A DNA stretch of 64,000 nucleotides from Rugalucina vietnamica (GCA_964017185.1 OZ024871.1:30232488-30296487), one strand, 5' to 3'; numbered from the stretch's first letter, positions 10,532-20,238 are shown. Notes: a model not told the origin generated them from the letters alone. Numbers and translations: made by a program.

Positions 10532-13048
10532 GTGCGTGTCTGAACACCTTAATATGACACGAGTGTTTAATGTAAAAGAAGATCTTGCGATCTCAGACGT
10601 ATAACTGCTGAGTTATGGTTATTAACTTTGAAAATAGCAAAAACATTTTGTCAACTGTATGGCCCTCACCCCAAAGTTTATATAGATCGTCTCACGAATG
10701 CTTGAATAAATGTACACATCTATACTTTGCACATCCTTTTACACTTTAAAAGGTAACAAGAAGTACCGATGCGAGATTTGTGGTGTTTCGATGGTACAGA
10801 AATACCAACTGACTACTCACATGAGGACCCACAACAATGAAAAGCCTTACAAATGTGATCAATGCCCCTACGCCTCTGCATGGAATGTTCAACTCAAGAG
10901 TAAGTTTACCAGTAGTTTTCATATATGTATTATTTATGCATTTACCTGGAATCCTCACCCAACAGTAATCTTGTTTCTTTCGTCACGACCTTGAAGACAA
11001 AAAAGGTACATGTAGTAGGAAAAGCCGCAATCAGAAAGAAATTCCCACTCCAAAAACCGAGATGGAAAAACACTAAATTAACAATTAGATACTTATACTT
11101 AGAAAACTCATCGTAAGCCGAGTGAGCAGCTATTTCCCCAATAGTCGGTCACTCAGTTACTCGAACTTAAATAAAAATATGAAAACATACATGAGGTTCA
11201 AACAGCACAACAATTCGACTCCAAAACATAAAACAAATGAAACCACAACAAAAGTATCGCCTTGGAACGATCAGTAATATAAAATTACTGGGGGGCTTTA
11301 ATCCATTTTACAGGCGCTTAACCTCACTCTCATGTTCTGCAGTGGTTCACAACATTTATGTAGTTGTTTGGTCCTCGTGGTTAATCTCTATCATGTCAAT
11401 GTTCTTATATATGTCCTTTTGGCCAGGAATATTCAGCTCAAACAGAAAGTATTTATATATGTCCCTTTAATCTGGAATATTCAGCTCAAACAGTCCCTTT
11501 GGCCTGGAATATTCAGCTCAAACAAAGTGTTCATATGTCCCTTTGGCCTGGAATATTCAGTTCAAAAAGAGTGTGTTTGTCCGTCCCTTTGTCATGACCT
11601 AGAATGTTCAGCTCAAACAGAAGGTGTTCATATGTCCCTTTGGCTTGGAATGTTCAGCTCAAACAAAGTGTTCATATGTCCCTTTGACCTGGAATATTCA
11701 GCTCAAACAGAAAGTGTTCATATGTCTCTTTGGCCTGGAATATTCAGCTCAAAACGAGTGTGTTTATCCGTCCCTTTGTCATGACCTGAAATATTCAGCT
11801 CAAACAGAAAGTGTTTATATATGAGGTTCAAACAGTACAACAATTCGACTCCAAAACATAAAACAAATGGAACCACAACAGAAGTATCGCCTTTGAACGA
11901 TCAGCAATATAAAATTACTGGGGGGGGGGGGGGGGGGCTTTAATCCATTTTACAGGCGCCTAACCTCACCCTCATGTTCTGCAGTGGTTCACAACATTTT
12001 TGTAGTTGTTTGGTCCTCGTGGTTAATCTCTATCTTGTCAATATGTCCCTTTGGCGTGGAATATTCAGCTCAAAAAGAGTGTGTTTATCCGTCCCTATTT
12101 TATGACCTAGAATGTTCAGCTCAAACAGAAAGTGTTCATATGTCCCTTTGGCGTGGAATATTCAGTTCAAACAGAAAGTGTTAATTTGTCCCTTTGGCCT
12201 GGAATATTCAGTTCAAACAGAAAGTGTTCATTTGTCCCTTTGGCCTGGCATATTCAGCTCACTAAGAGTGTGTTTATCCGTTCTTTTGACATGACCTGGA
12301 AAGTTCAGCTCAAACATAGTGTTCATATGTCCCTTTGGCCTGGAATATTCAGCACAAAAAGATAAAATATAAAATTTTGATCGTTTGGAAGCAGTAAAAG
12401 CATTCAAAGGGAGATAGTATGGATTATATTGCGCAATTTCGGGTAGTGAACCCTCATCAGTAGCCATTCGCCAAAGGGACTCATATAAACACTCAAAAAG
12501 AGTGTGTTTATCTGTCCGTTTGTCTCTGGAATGTTCAGCACAAACAGAAAGTGTTCATGTCCCTTTGGCCTGAGATATTCAGTTTAAAAGGATTCAAGTT
12601 TAGTCTCCCCTTTGCCTTGACCTGCCAGGACATTCAGCTCAAACAGTGTTCTAATGTCGCTTTGCCTTACAATGGAATGTTCAGCTCAAAAGTAATTTGT
12701 TTATCAGAATTTGTTCATATGTCCCTATACATCGGCCTGACTATTGTTAAGCTATCTCTACACATCGTTTATGCTGATCTGTGTTGTTTATTTTCTATTA
12801 GAACCCTTTTCTTCCGGTTGCCAGTATTCATGTTTTTTTTTTTTTAATTATTGTTGCGATACTGAATGTTCGATTTATCAATTTTTGGCAAAATAAAATT
12901 TTCAACTCAACTCCATTTGTTTTTAATTTTAGGTCACCAGAAGGTCCATGGTTTGGAGAACACGATAACTTGTGGTGACTGTGGCGTTGTTCTCAAAGAC
13001 AACAAGGCACTGTCCAGACACCAGAAAAAGGACCACGAGGAAAACTGA
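1387..13048 (+). CDS. C2H2 zinc-finger protein, 7 exons, 5' partial
   Basis: Join 1387-1527, 1858-2034, 2531-2611, 3678-5615, 9439-9629, 10753-10899, 12933-13048. Every junction has GT..AG and the codon phases agree throughout, giving about 930 residues to a TGA stop; the start codon is upstream of the window. Exons 2-3 encode a W..W...LL..W helical module seen near the N-terminus of many animal zinc-finger proteins. Then follow a Ser/Asp/Glu-rich region, basic stretches (KRARRIK, FKRKRKK) that look like nuclear localisation signals, and two 40-residue helical repeats. Ten fingers come last: four C2H2 and one C2HC from exon 4, two from exon 5, two from exon 6 (the second completed by exon 7) and one in exon 7. 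Fingers 8 and 9 are joined by the linker HNNEKPYKC; the others are irregularly spaced. It is probably a nuclear DNA-binding regulator. Targets and orthology are unknown, so no symbol is given. Confidence 0.9.
1858..2034 (+). CDS. Zinc-finger gene exon b (W..W helical module)
   Basis: Acceptor TTGACAG, donor GTGAGT. Encodes a basic start (TPKKARSGSSRKRGPYGG) followed by FHCVQMSENTWKKWNEFK and NNVITHDEVAATLLDT, closing on TG that the next exon completes to Trp. The spacing W-x2-W-x2-[FL]-K...V/L-A-x2-LL resembles a short N-terminal helical module found in many fish and invertebrate zinc-finger proteins. The resemblance is from memory of such proteins, not a search. Confidence 0.85.
2531..2611 (+). 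CDS. Zinc-finger gene exon c
   Basis: Acceptor TCACTTTTAG, donor GTAATT. Encodes (W)KQIRRSPVSNTS and VIQEADNVFSQTSE(R). It links the helical module to the long exon, with phase conserved on both sides. Confidence 0.85.
2612..3677 (+). other. Intron c-d of the zinc-finger gene, no recognised repeat
   Basis: About 1.07 kb. It contains a C/T-rich stretch near 3075-3260 with several 'agctccct' words. Nothing in it was recognised as a gene or a named repeat. The acceptor at its end, ATCATTTCAG, is strong. Confidence 0.5.
3678..5615 (+). CDS. Zinc-finger gene exon d (acidic region, 40-aa repeats, fingers 1-5)
   Basis: The large exon encodes about 646 residues. The region 4100-4840 is rich in Asn, Asp, Glu, Ser and Lys and probably disordered. 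Two adjacent 40-residue copies, 4843-4962 and 4963-5082, share IEKYK.ILI.KGLE..IP and RLLL.KL.LEVK.A.R, and look helical or coiled-coil. Fingers follow at roughly 5194 (C-x2-C-x13-H-x3-H), 5278 and 5389 (C-x2-C-x12-H-x4-H), 5473 and 5560. The fifth begins CEKCGLTFQDPWGFYNHSK. The open frame continues into the intron to 5805, but the donor GTTAGT at 5616 fits better: joined to exon e it makes HSKSC, completing a C-x2-C-x12-H-x3-C finger. Confidence 0.93.
5820..6664. mobile_element. TA-flanked MITE with 35-bp inverted ends
   Basis: The left end TACTTGAAGCCAGTAAAAAC pairs with the right end GTTTTTAATGGTTTTAAGTA, and the pairing continues through CGCAACT. A TA dinucleotide lies on each side (5818-5819, 6665-6666), the target of Tc1/mariner elements. 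About 845 bp with no transposase, so non-autonomous. It lies in the d-e intron of the zinc-finger gene. Confidence 0.7.
6819..7081. mobile_element. GAACCGCCTC palindromic MITE, copy 1
   Basis: Imperfect terminal inverted repeats (CATTATGAAAACACGTCC / CACGGACACGTTTTCTTGATG without its first base shared) surround a centre around GTTAGAACAGCCTCGGTGAG. The inner arms match 'ttttgctcgaaacatagatt'-type sequence. Orientation is opposite to the copy at 8836-9114. No coding capacity. Confidence 0.75.
7205..8835 (-). mobile_element. Penelope-like retroelement fossil, 5'-truncated
   Basis: On the minus strand 8835-7850 carries a reverse-transcriptase region recognisable by GIPMGTN, a YLDD-type catalytic motif and downstream blocks typical of a reverse-transcriptase group common in molluscs and corals. 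From 7850 to 7205 is a non-coding 3' tail ending in CTGATTGCGCC followed by a TTCCTGATC-type end. The element is broken, with several breaks and the N-terminal part of the protein missing. It lies between two inverted copies of a MITE. Placement among Penelope-like elements is from motif memory; the finer clade is not claimed. Moderately old. Confidence 0.65.
8836..9114. mobile_element. GAACCGCCTC palindromic MITE, copy 2
   Basis: The best-preserved copy. Ends CATCAGGAAAACATGTCCGTG and CACGGGCAAGTTTTCGTAATG are imperfect inverted repeats. The centre TAGAACCGCCTCGGCGAGG continues into GCGGTTCTA, a nearly perfect palindrome flanked by inverted arms of about 20 bp. Its left end abuts the retroelement remnant. 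Confidence 0.8.
9115..9438 (+). other. End of intron d-e, nothing recognised
   Basis: AT-rich intron sequence ending in the acceptor TTTCTTTTAAAG just before exon e. No repeat family or RNA gene was recognised. Confidence 0.5.
9439..9629 (+). CDS. Zinc-finger gene exon e (fingers 6 and 7)
   Basis: Acceptor TTTCTTTTAAAG, donor GTGAGA. The opening C TGT makes Ser-Cys with the previous exon and supplies the last zinc ligand of finger 5. It then encodes TFERMTADQKT, finger 6 (CHHCGKTMASVVSLRSHIERVH) split here as CHHC..H-x4-H, and finger 7 (CELC..HMDAH). An in-frame ATG at 9455 is internal, not a start, because the frame is open and phase-matched upstream. Confidence 0.92.
9664..10395. repeat. 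Tandem pair of a 366-bp repeat
   Basis: Two adjacent copies (about 9664-10030 and 10031-10395) begin with TATAAAAGTTTGATCCTTTG, contain 'gaaccctcatca', 'aaatcaaagacacgtgc' and 'taatataatctgcact', and end at GCAAATAAAA or a near equivalent. A fragment lies at 12360-12465, and an inverted, interrupted copy at 21487-22437. No coding potential was seen and the family is unidentified. Confidence 0.75.
10480..10530. repeat. (CT)n microsatellite
   Basis: Uninterrupted CT dinucleotide run of about 50 bases in the e-f intron. Confidence 0.95.
10753..10899 (+). CDS. Zinc-finger gene exon f (fingers 8 and most of 9)
   Basis: Acceptor CACTTTAAAAG, donor GTAAGT. Encodes (G)NKKYRCEICG, finger 8 ending HMRTH, linker NNEKPYK, then finger 9 from CDQC to QLK. 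The last base A joins GT of the next exon to give Ser and the following His ligand. The nearest thing to the canonical TGEKP linker in this protein is here, so fingers 8-9 are the best candidates for sequence-specific DNA contact. Confidence 0.92.
11005..11320 (-). mobile_element. Detached 3' tail of the Penelope-like element
   Basis: Matches the non-coding tail at 7205-7510 in the same orientation: 'gccgcaatcagaaagaaatt', 'cactcagttactcgaac', 'agtatcgccttggaacgatc' and 'ataaaattactgg' occur in the same order. No reverse-transcriptase sequence is attached; typical of 5'-truncated copies. Its 5' part is duplicated at 11821-12045. Confidence 0.7.
11395..11820. repeat. About 46-bp minisatellite, block 1
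   Basis: Degenerate units of 'tatgtccctttggcctgg' followed by 'aatattcagctcaaacagaa', each 40-60 bp long, about nine units. Long frames crossing it (VPLAWNIQ-like periodic peptides) are artefacts of the repeat, because the period is not fixed to three. Confidence 0.85.
11821..12045. repeat. Second copy of retroelement-tail segment between minisatellite blocks
   Basis: Repeats 11195-11400 almost base for base ('gaggttcaaacag', 'ggaaccacaacagaagtatc', 'gttctgcagtggttcacaac'), with a G18 homopolymer at about 11921-11937. The unit [tail segment + minisatellite] is thus itself duplicated. Confidence 0.75.
12046..12360. repeat. About 46-bp minisatellite, block 2
   Basis: Same unit as block 1, about seven copies, ending where a fragment of the 366-bp repeat begins. 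Confidence 0.8.
12361..12465. repeat. Fragment of the 366-bp repeat
   Basis: Starts GATAAAATATAAAATTTTGA and runs to 'gaaccctcatcagtagcc', matching the first 100 bp of the copies at 9664 and 10031. Confidence 0.7.
12466..12740. repeat. About 46-bp minisatellite, degraded block 3
   Basis: More diverged units with the same 'ttcagctcaaac' and 'gtccctttggcctg' words. Confidence 0.7.
12933..13048 (+). CDS. Zinc-finger gene last exon g (end of finger 9, finger 10, stop)
   Basis: Acceptor TTTTTAATTTTAG. Encodes (S)HQKVHGLENTIT, finger 10 (CGDC..H-x4-H) and EEN before TGA at 13046-13048. The phase agrees with exon f. Confidence 0.92.
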
Positions 13049-13425
13049 AACGGCAACCCAGAAAACATGAACACAGATTAAAAAATGCTTGAACATTAAT
13101 AATTCTTTACTTTGACTTTTTGTAAATAGCTTAAAGTTGAAAATTATAAAGGCAGCCTTTCAAGTGACAATCGAAGACACTGATCAGACTGGAGTACAGT
13201 TCCGTCTGATCGATGGAAAATCATTGTCTGACCATAGACTGGCGATATCACAAATGCTCATTTATGATTTTGAGACTCGCTATTGCACGAGAATGTTGCA
13301 AGGTCTTCAAATGTTCATTTTTATTTGAAAGATCAGGTAGATCATATGAGTTTGTCATATTTTTGTTCACAACGATCTAAGAAGAATCATTACAGAAAAA
13401 CGAAAAATAAATGACTGGCTTATTG
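13049..13425 (+). other. Probable 3' UTR of the zinc-finger gene
   Basis: AT-rich sequence after the stop codon with AATAAA at 13406-13411, a plausible polyadenylation signal. The cleavage site is inferred, not shown. Confidence 0.5.
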
Positions 13426-13560
13426 ATCATTTTCCTCCAATTTGAGAAACTGCTTGTGATTTTATCGTATCTAGTTGAAGTAGCTGAATGACCATATTCT
13501 GGCAAATAGTTGCCCGTTCGTCTTCATGTACGGTTACGTTTATATGATGTCATTTTATTT

Positions 13561-13753
13561 GAGCCACCGCATGAGAAAACCAACACAGTAACTGCAGAGC
13601 TGATCAGCGACTTTGTTTTCACTGCACGGATAGTACCGCCCTTCTTTTTAAATCCGAAATTTCAAGCTTCTAGTCTGCTTCTGTGACGGTACAGGCTGGT
13701 TTGTGTCAGACCTGGTCGGAACCCAAATTGTTGGTTTTCTCACGCACAGGCTG
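13561..13753. mobile_element. GAGCC hairpin MITE (internally deleted)
   Basis: GAGCCACCGCATGAGAAAAC at the left, GTTTTCTCACGCACAGGCTG at the right; flanked by attt on both sides (13557-13560 and 13754-13757). Shortened to 193 bp by loss of one hairpin arm. Confidence 0.85.
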
Positions 13754-13847
13754 ATTTTAAAATTGTCAATCTCTTACCTTTACGAATTTGCTTTTTGCTA
13801 GATCCTCCTTCTAAAGCTGTTGTTGGCTAATTTCCTTCTATCTAATT

Positions 13848-14057
13848 ACAGCTCACGAATATCATTGAATGGATTTTCCCATCATTATCATTTGGGTGAG
13901 TCCACTTGCATTTTTAGGGGCATCAGGAGTGATTTTTATTTTTTTCAATTTTTCTATGAAATTTCTCTGTGCAAACAGAATAGCCCCAGATGGGACGCCG
14001 CGTTCTGCTGCGTCACATCTGGGACTATCCTGTTTGCCTTTGTTCCCAAAAGGGTGA
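13848..14057. mobile_element. TTAA-type MITE, diverged copy
   Basis: Inverted relative to and homologous with 26841-27060: shares GGATTTTCCCATCATTATCA, 'ggggcatcaggagtgattttta' as two words, and a hairpin of CAGAATAGCCCCAGATGGGA with its complement. The right end GGGTGAG is followed by TTAA; the left end is diverged. Confidence 0.7.
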
Positions 14058-14537
14058 GTTAAAGTGATCAGAATAAATTTTATCTACCCTGGATCAGTAT
14101 AAATAGTTGTGAAAGGATACATAAAACGAATGTGAAAAAGAACAAATTTTATACGGAAAAAGTATAATTTCTTGGCACTTTGATAAAAGTTTCTTCAGGT
14201 AATGCATAAAGCGGAAGATCGTTACACTAAAAGAGGTATGCATCATTTCATTGTTAAAATGATCCAAAAATTCGGTATCCATGATATGCCATGTAGAGAG
14301 ATTTGAATTCACTGGTTCACTTGTTCTTTCACAAAATATATAGGTCGCATTAATACCAGAGTAATTTCTTTTACGCATTTGTTTGATTGGAACTTTTAAT
14401 GAAGCTATTCATCACAGGTTCTGGGAAGCAATGACAAAGACTTTAAACAATCATAAATTAATGCTTCACCACGATGACCGAACAGCTTAAACAAAATGTG
14501 AACCACAGGGGGAAGCAGATGGTGAGTTTAGGTACCT
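14058..14537. other. No gene or named repeat seen
   Basis: AT-rich, with only short shadow frames. Confidence 0.4.
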
Positions 14538-14845
14538 GTAAAATCGATTTAAGCCCCGGTAATTTATATTACTGACCGTTCCAAGACAATACTTCTGTTG
14601 TGATTCTAATTGTTTAATGTTTTGGTGTTGATTTTTGTACTGGTTGGATCTTATGTATGTTTTCATATATTTAGTTGAATCCGTGTAACTGAGTGGTCAT
14701 TGGGAAATAGCCGTTCACCCGGCTTGCGATATCTCTATGTTAGTACCTGATTGCCAATTTAGTTTTTTCCCACATTGGATTTTGGAGTGGGAATTTCTTT
14801 CTGATTGCGCCATTTCGTATCTTGCTTACTTTTACCTTTTTCAGA
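14538..14845 (+). mobile_element. Detached retroelement tail, plus orientation
   Basis: Reverse orientation of the 7205-7510 tail: 'ttccaagacaatacttctgt', 'tgagtggtcattgggaaata', 'gggaatttctttctgattgc' and 'gccatttc' in order. Confidence 0.7.
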
Positions 14846-17107
14846 AGCCCCATGCGAAATAACTAAATGAACAAAAGCAGAAGGGCAAGATATAATGAAT
14901 ATGTGATAGATAAAGTGACCAGCTTGCCGAAATTCGACTACCGTAGAAGCGGTTCAAAAATTACTCTTCTTCTGTCAAACAATGTGTGTGTGTGTGACAA
15001 TAAGTTTCAGCCAAGGTGAACTGTACAAGTATTGACACGAGCAGTGTCTACTGGAAAGCCAGGCTCACTCAGGAACGACGTGGATAATTCTTGGAATAGT
15101 CAAAAGCATGAGGTTTGAGAACTCAGTTTTTGAAAATCTTTAGATCATTTGATCAGCAACACCGTGAAACAAATATACTTCTCTCGGTTACGAAATAACG
15201 AATACACCGGCCAGAGATTCTGAAAAATAGCTAAACAAAATAGAACACCTACATGTATTTATAGAAAATATGAATTACATCTAAATCACCGCCTCAGATC
15301 CGTAGTAAAATAGAACGAGTATAAGGACATTGTCCCTGGATTTAAAAATTTATTTCAGACTGAAATAAAATTTAATTTTAAAACGTATTTGACAATTGCT
15401 TAAGAAAACTTGATAAACCTATAAAAAGAAGGACCGTTGGCGTTGATAAAGGGAATATTTCGAAACATCAACCTGAGTATATTTATGTTATCATTAAGCC
15501 ATTGCAAAATGTTGTTGTGCGACTAGGTGGAACGAAGAAAGAAAGCCCTAAATGATAACCATGTGAACATAAACAAGTTTTCTGAAAAGAGAGCAGTACA
15601 TTATTTGTATTCTCGCGTCCTAGTCAGCATTTTATCTAATCTTTATACGCATTCCTTATCGCACATGCTCACCACACCGTTTCAACTTTTTTACCGCTTC
15701 TGACAAACATCTGACATACGGGCATTTATTTCCCATGCTTTCATTCGCTGGATTCGATCTGATGTGCCACTGGGCGGAGCGAGTGTCAGCGGGGTAATAT
15801 AATATCTTAAGACGAAAAGCAAGATCACGGGTTTCTCATAATGTTGAAGTCGTGTGTGACGCGAGAATATCGGTTTCTGCATTTTTTCTGTCAAAATGCA
15901 TGGAATACTGCATATGCATTTAGAGGATCCTATATCCATAGGGGATTTAATGAACCATATTCGAGGATGTTTACTGTTTATGGTGAGATTATTTGTGGAA
16001 ACAATAACGAAATAAATTTGTCCATGCAACCGTGCATTTCCTGATGGCATTTACTGATCAATATTATCCCGCAGAGATTTTTGCAATTATTTAAAATCGG
16101 ATAGCACCTCGGAGAATTGTGGATAAATTTGTCAAATGATAATGACCCGGTTTATTGTGTACACCATGCGCCTGGAGTGTCTTATCAGTGCCATTGTTTG
16201 AGGTCGCGATATTGAATGGCATACAACACAAAAATTGTCACGTTCAGCAAGCATTACCAGTCTTTCAAGCGACATAAAAAGTCAAGTGTATAATGAATTT
16301 CGTTGTGACATACTGAATAAAACATACATATTTCATGTAGCTGTGACGAAAATATCCTTTAACATGATAATGGTACGCGATTATAATGGCGCCATGTCTT
16401 AATCATAAAGTTAAGCTTTGATGGCGTGTAAAGCAAAATTTGCTCGGACTAGCACGCAAGAATGTCAGCCCGGTGACTAATGACGCCCTGGCGAATAAAA
16501 CAGTCATGAAAATTTATCTTATGCCTTCATGTCGACTAAAGTTTAACTAAATTACTGAACTAGAAATGACAGTACTGATACATATTACATATCACATCAT
16601 TAGGGGATAGTCTCAAAGCTTTCCAAAAACTCACGATAAACGGCAATTGGTCTCGGAGAATACAAAAGGTAGAAGTAAGCAACGATCAGGAAAAAGCGCA
16701 ATCAGACATATGATCAATCACATAAAACAAAAATCAGCCAATAATTTTGCTAAATATTTGAAAAGTAAGTGTAGAAATTCTAAGAATTGAAACAATAATT
16801 ATTAAAAATCTTAAATTCCATTTGCGAGAAAAAGAGACAATACAAGATCTCATAAAATAATACATTAGAAGAGCAAGATGACCAGCCTTCCGGATAGCAT
16901 CAACGGACAGCAAAAGATGATTAGCACAACTGAGCAGCAGTCAGAATAAACTCTCAACATAGAGATTTGTCACATCAGGCTAAGGTGCAAAACTATTATT
17001 TACACCCGTTTATAAATTGCATATAAAGAAGACCTTTAAGCAAAAAGGGACGGACAAAAAGTACTTTTTTTAATACTAACTAAATAATAATAATGTATCA
17101 ATAGAAA
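14846..17107. other. 2.2 kb without recognised genes
   Basis: Holds only a short retroelement tail tip near 16660-16706 (AACGATCAGGAAAAAGCGCA followed by ATCAG). The open frame at 15691-16050 (-) has no recognisable motif, splice context or codon pattern and was not called. Confidence 0.45.
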
Positions 17108-17504
17108 TTCGTTTTTTGTATGACCAAACGTCGGTAAATGTCGTTTTTGTATGACCGAACGTCGGTAAATGTCGTTTTTGTATGACCGAACGTCGGTAAA
17201 TGTCGTTTTGTTTGACCGAACGTCGGTAAATGTCGTTTTGTTTGCCCGAACGTCGGTAAATGTCGTTTTTGTATGACCGAATGTCGGTAAATGTCGTTTT
17301 GTTTGACCGAACGTCGGTAAATGTCGTTTTTTGTATGACCGAATGTCGGTAAATGTCGTTTTGTTTGACCGAACGTCGGTAAATGTCGTTTTTGTATGAC
17401 CGAATGTCGGTAAATGTCGTTTTGTTTGACCGAACGTCGGTAAATGTCGTTTTTGTATGACCGAATGTCGGTAAATGTCGTTTTGTTTGACCAAACGTCG
17501 GTAA
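17108..17504. repeat. 30/31-bp minisatellite with alternating unit types
   Basis: Thirteen units built on GACCGAACGTCGGTAAATGT plus CGTTTT. From about 17235 on, type A (GTTTG, AACG) and type B (GTATG, AATG) units alternate regularly, so the real repeat is a dimer of about 61 bp. Each unit holds the near-palindrome ACCGAACGTCGGT. The long minus-strand frames over it are repeat artefacts. Confidence 0.95.
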
Positions 17505-17804
17505 AGAACAGTCTTGGACGTTATGAATATTGTTCGTAGTGCTGAAATACATATAATCATGATAATTTTGTTATTTGTCGATAGAATTCCACGAAATATA
17601 TAGTCACACTCTTAAAAAGAAATCGGTCAACGTTTTAAATAATCATTTTACTAGTGGTTTAACTTGAAGAATAAAAGTAGATATTCCAGAAATTGCAACA
17701 ATATCATTACGAAACTATGCCCAATAAACAGAGATTTTGTTTTTAGAAAAAATAAATATTTTCACTGATTTTCATTTTTATTTGATTTTTTTATTTTATT
17801 TTAT

Positions 17805-18028
17805 TAGTTTTTTGTGCTTTTTGAGCCTTATGTATGTTTTGATATTTTAGTTAAGTTCGGGCAACTGAGTTGCCGCTCATTGGGGAATAGCTGCTCACTC
17901 GGCTGTACGATATGTTTTCTTTGTATAAGTACCTAAGTGTCATTTTAGTTTTTTCCCACCCCTCGGTTTGTTGAGTGGGAATTTCTTTCTGATTGCGCCA
18001 TTTCCCTGATCATTACCTACTTGTACCG
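17805..18028 (+). mobile_element. Detached retroelement tail, plus orientation
   Basis: Contains 'gccttatgtatgttttgata', 'gctgctcactcggctgtacg', 'gggaatttctttctgattgc' and ends near ACCTACTTGTACC, like 14538-14845. A MITE fragment follows directly. Confidence 0.7.
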
Positions 18029-18189
18029 TCTTATTTTTGCTCACAACATAGATTGTGGGTACACGTTACCCACAATCTATGTTTTTGAGCAAAAATAAGA
18101 AAAAAAAGTTTACCCCTGCATACCCCAGTTTTGCTATATAAAAGTGGGGTATTAGGGGGTAAACATTTCACGGACATGTTTTCCTGATA
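18029..18189. mobile_element. GAACCGCCTC palindromic MITE, copy 3 (half)
   Basis: Keeps the central arms GATTGTGGGTACACGTTACC / CACAATCTATG and the right half to ACGGACATGTTTTCCTGAT; the left half is missing where it meets the retroelement tail. Confidence 0.65.
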
Positions 18190-18292
18190 AAACCTAAAAT
18201 TACAACGCGAAAAAGAAATGTTAGACTATGTTTATTTCTTTTGATGGTTATAAAGCTACATAGTGACTTTAAAAATATTGCAATTAGTTATT

Positions 18293-18622
18293 GTCTCTCC
18301 ATTTTTGCTCGGAGGTCTTCAGTGGTAACATTCATTTCAATTCAATTAATAAATCGGATGTAAATAATAATTTTGCATAATACTGTTCTTCTGTGTGATC
18401 TTATTCTGTCTACCTCTCTATTTTGCTCATCTTGTTTGCTTGCCGGATGTCTGGCACAATCTTGCTTTTCTTGCGTATTATTATTTGTGCTATCTTGTGT
18501 ATTGCTTATATACTTGTAGTTATATGATGACGTTTTTATGTCCAGCCAGACGTCGATATGCTGATCTTTCAACCTTATTTTATAGGTCGTATAAAAGCTA
18601 CTTACAGATATTTTCATTTTTG
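18293..18622. repeat. Unclassified 350-bp repeat, copy 1
   Basis: Shares with 20098-20450 the words TCAATTCAATTAATAAATCG, GCGTATTATTATTTGTGC and CTTATATACTTGTAG in order. Coding signal not seen; family unknown. Confidence 0.6.
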
Positions 18623-20097
18623 TAAAACTCTAATATTTTCTACATTGAAACAACGAATATTAAAGGGATAGAATCTGAAGGAGCTAAAGTGGTACCACTG
18701 TTTATTAAGTTAATTGACCCCTAATTGTGAAATATGATCTAGATATCAACATGATCAAAGGACTGTTATACTGAGGTGATCATCACATCTCTGCATGGGG
18801 TGATAAAGAGGCATCTAAAGGATAATACCTGTGATCCACTGTTTGTTTATTCCAGATAACATATGCAATAAAGCTGCCTCTCTCTGCAATCAATATTGGT
18901 GTTTCCTGTTTAGGCCCTACCTGTATCCAGAGTTATTGTCGGACCAATATGTTTTATAGTGTCTTGTCCCTTGTTATTGATCAGCTAATGACCCTCAATA
19001 GACACGAATACAGGTCTTGAAATTCCTTCAGAATCTGCAAATGCAGTTCTAAGAAATAAGAAACAGGTGACCAAAAACAAAGTAATTCGACGAATATATA
19101 CACATGAAAATAAGTTAGGGAAAACCTGTAATAATGAGACTACCAACTTTGGACTGTATATATCCTTTGTAAGTATTATGAAGAATGGTTTGACAGCTTA
19201 ACGGAATCTGTAGTGTAGGCATCAATCATAAAGTACGGCGGACAGTGGCCATCTTTGATTTAGAAATTTTTCTCTAGATTTACGAAACGCGCTGATATTC
19301 TTGCGATAACTCCTGTGAACTCGCATTGTCATACTTTTTCTTAAGCATCAAGCTGAGAACTTGCCTGTGGATTAGGTATCATTAATTCTTTATTTTCTGA
19401 CCGACTGTCGGCGGTAGATCCATACTTTTCCGGGGGTAGGTTTCATGATCACGCTTTGTTCTTTGGCTATACATTTTGCAGGTTGTAAACGTTGGGCCAG
19501 ATATTCGATATGATTCTTTAGGAATTTAAACATGCACGTTCTGGTCATAGCGCCATAGCGAAATTATTCTTTAACGGCTTTATTTGCTAAAAATCCAACA
19601 ATTTTGCCTTCCATAGAAATCAATGTAAACTGCAGATTTTGTATGATTAGTTGGTTTGAAGATGAAACATGGATTTTTAGATCCGAAGTCGTTTATTCAT
19701 TGAGAACGATCAGATGCAATATTCTGTTCCTCTTTCGCATTCAAAAATTGAGTTTTGCGGAGTGCAGAAGCAAAAAGGCAAACTCGTATTCAGTAAAAGT
19801 GGAGTTTTTCATATATGGGACATTGTGTCCTCCGTAGCACAAGGACAAAATGTTGTGAATGTCCATAAATTGGCCTGTCGCTAGGCCAATGTATGAAATA
19901 TACATGTGATAAAAATTTCAATATCGCCAGAAAATAGGAAAATGGATTTTTTTTTCAAACATTTCCCAAGAGCTAAATTGTTTCCTAACTTATTTCCATG
20001 TGTATATAACATAGGATATGCTTATTTCGGTGGATAATGTTTAATTCTTTTAAGATGTTTGTTTTATAGGACATTATCAAATTTTCTCTAATTGGTA
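18623..20097. other. No gene seen; short shared segments
   Basis: A piece near 19020-19090 ('ccttcagaatctgcaaat', 'aaacaggtgacc') and one near 20000-20030 ('aacataggatatgcttattt') recur together near 21343-21460, so this area belongs to a partly duplicated repeat of unknown type. Confidence 0.4.
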
Positions 20098-20238
20098 TTT
20101 TGTCTCTCCCTTCTAACTCGGAGGTCTTCAATGGTAGCGTTCATTTCAATTCAATTAATAAATCGGGTGTCAATAATGCTGTTCTTCAGTGTGATCTTTG
20201 TGTTGTGTGTTTATTCTGTCTACCTCTATTTCGCTCAT

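Noticed and set aside
11237-12365. Overlapping plus-strand frames with periodic MSLWPGIFSS peptides
   Set aside because: Minisatellite artefacts in three frames without splice support.
15691-16050. 119-codon minus-strand frame
   Set aside because: No motif, splice pattern or similarity recognised; length is within chance for this composition.
17036-17560. Long minus-strand frames of 158-174 codons
   Set aside because: They run through the 30/31-bp minisatellite; the TFTDVRS-like periodicity comes from the DNA repeat.
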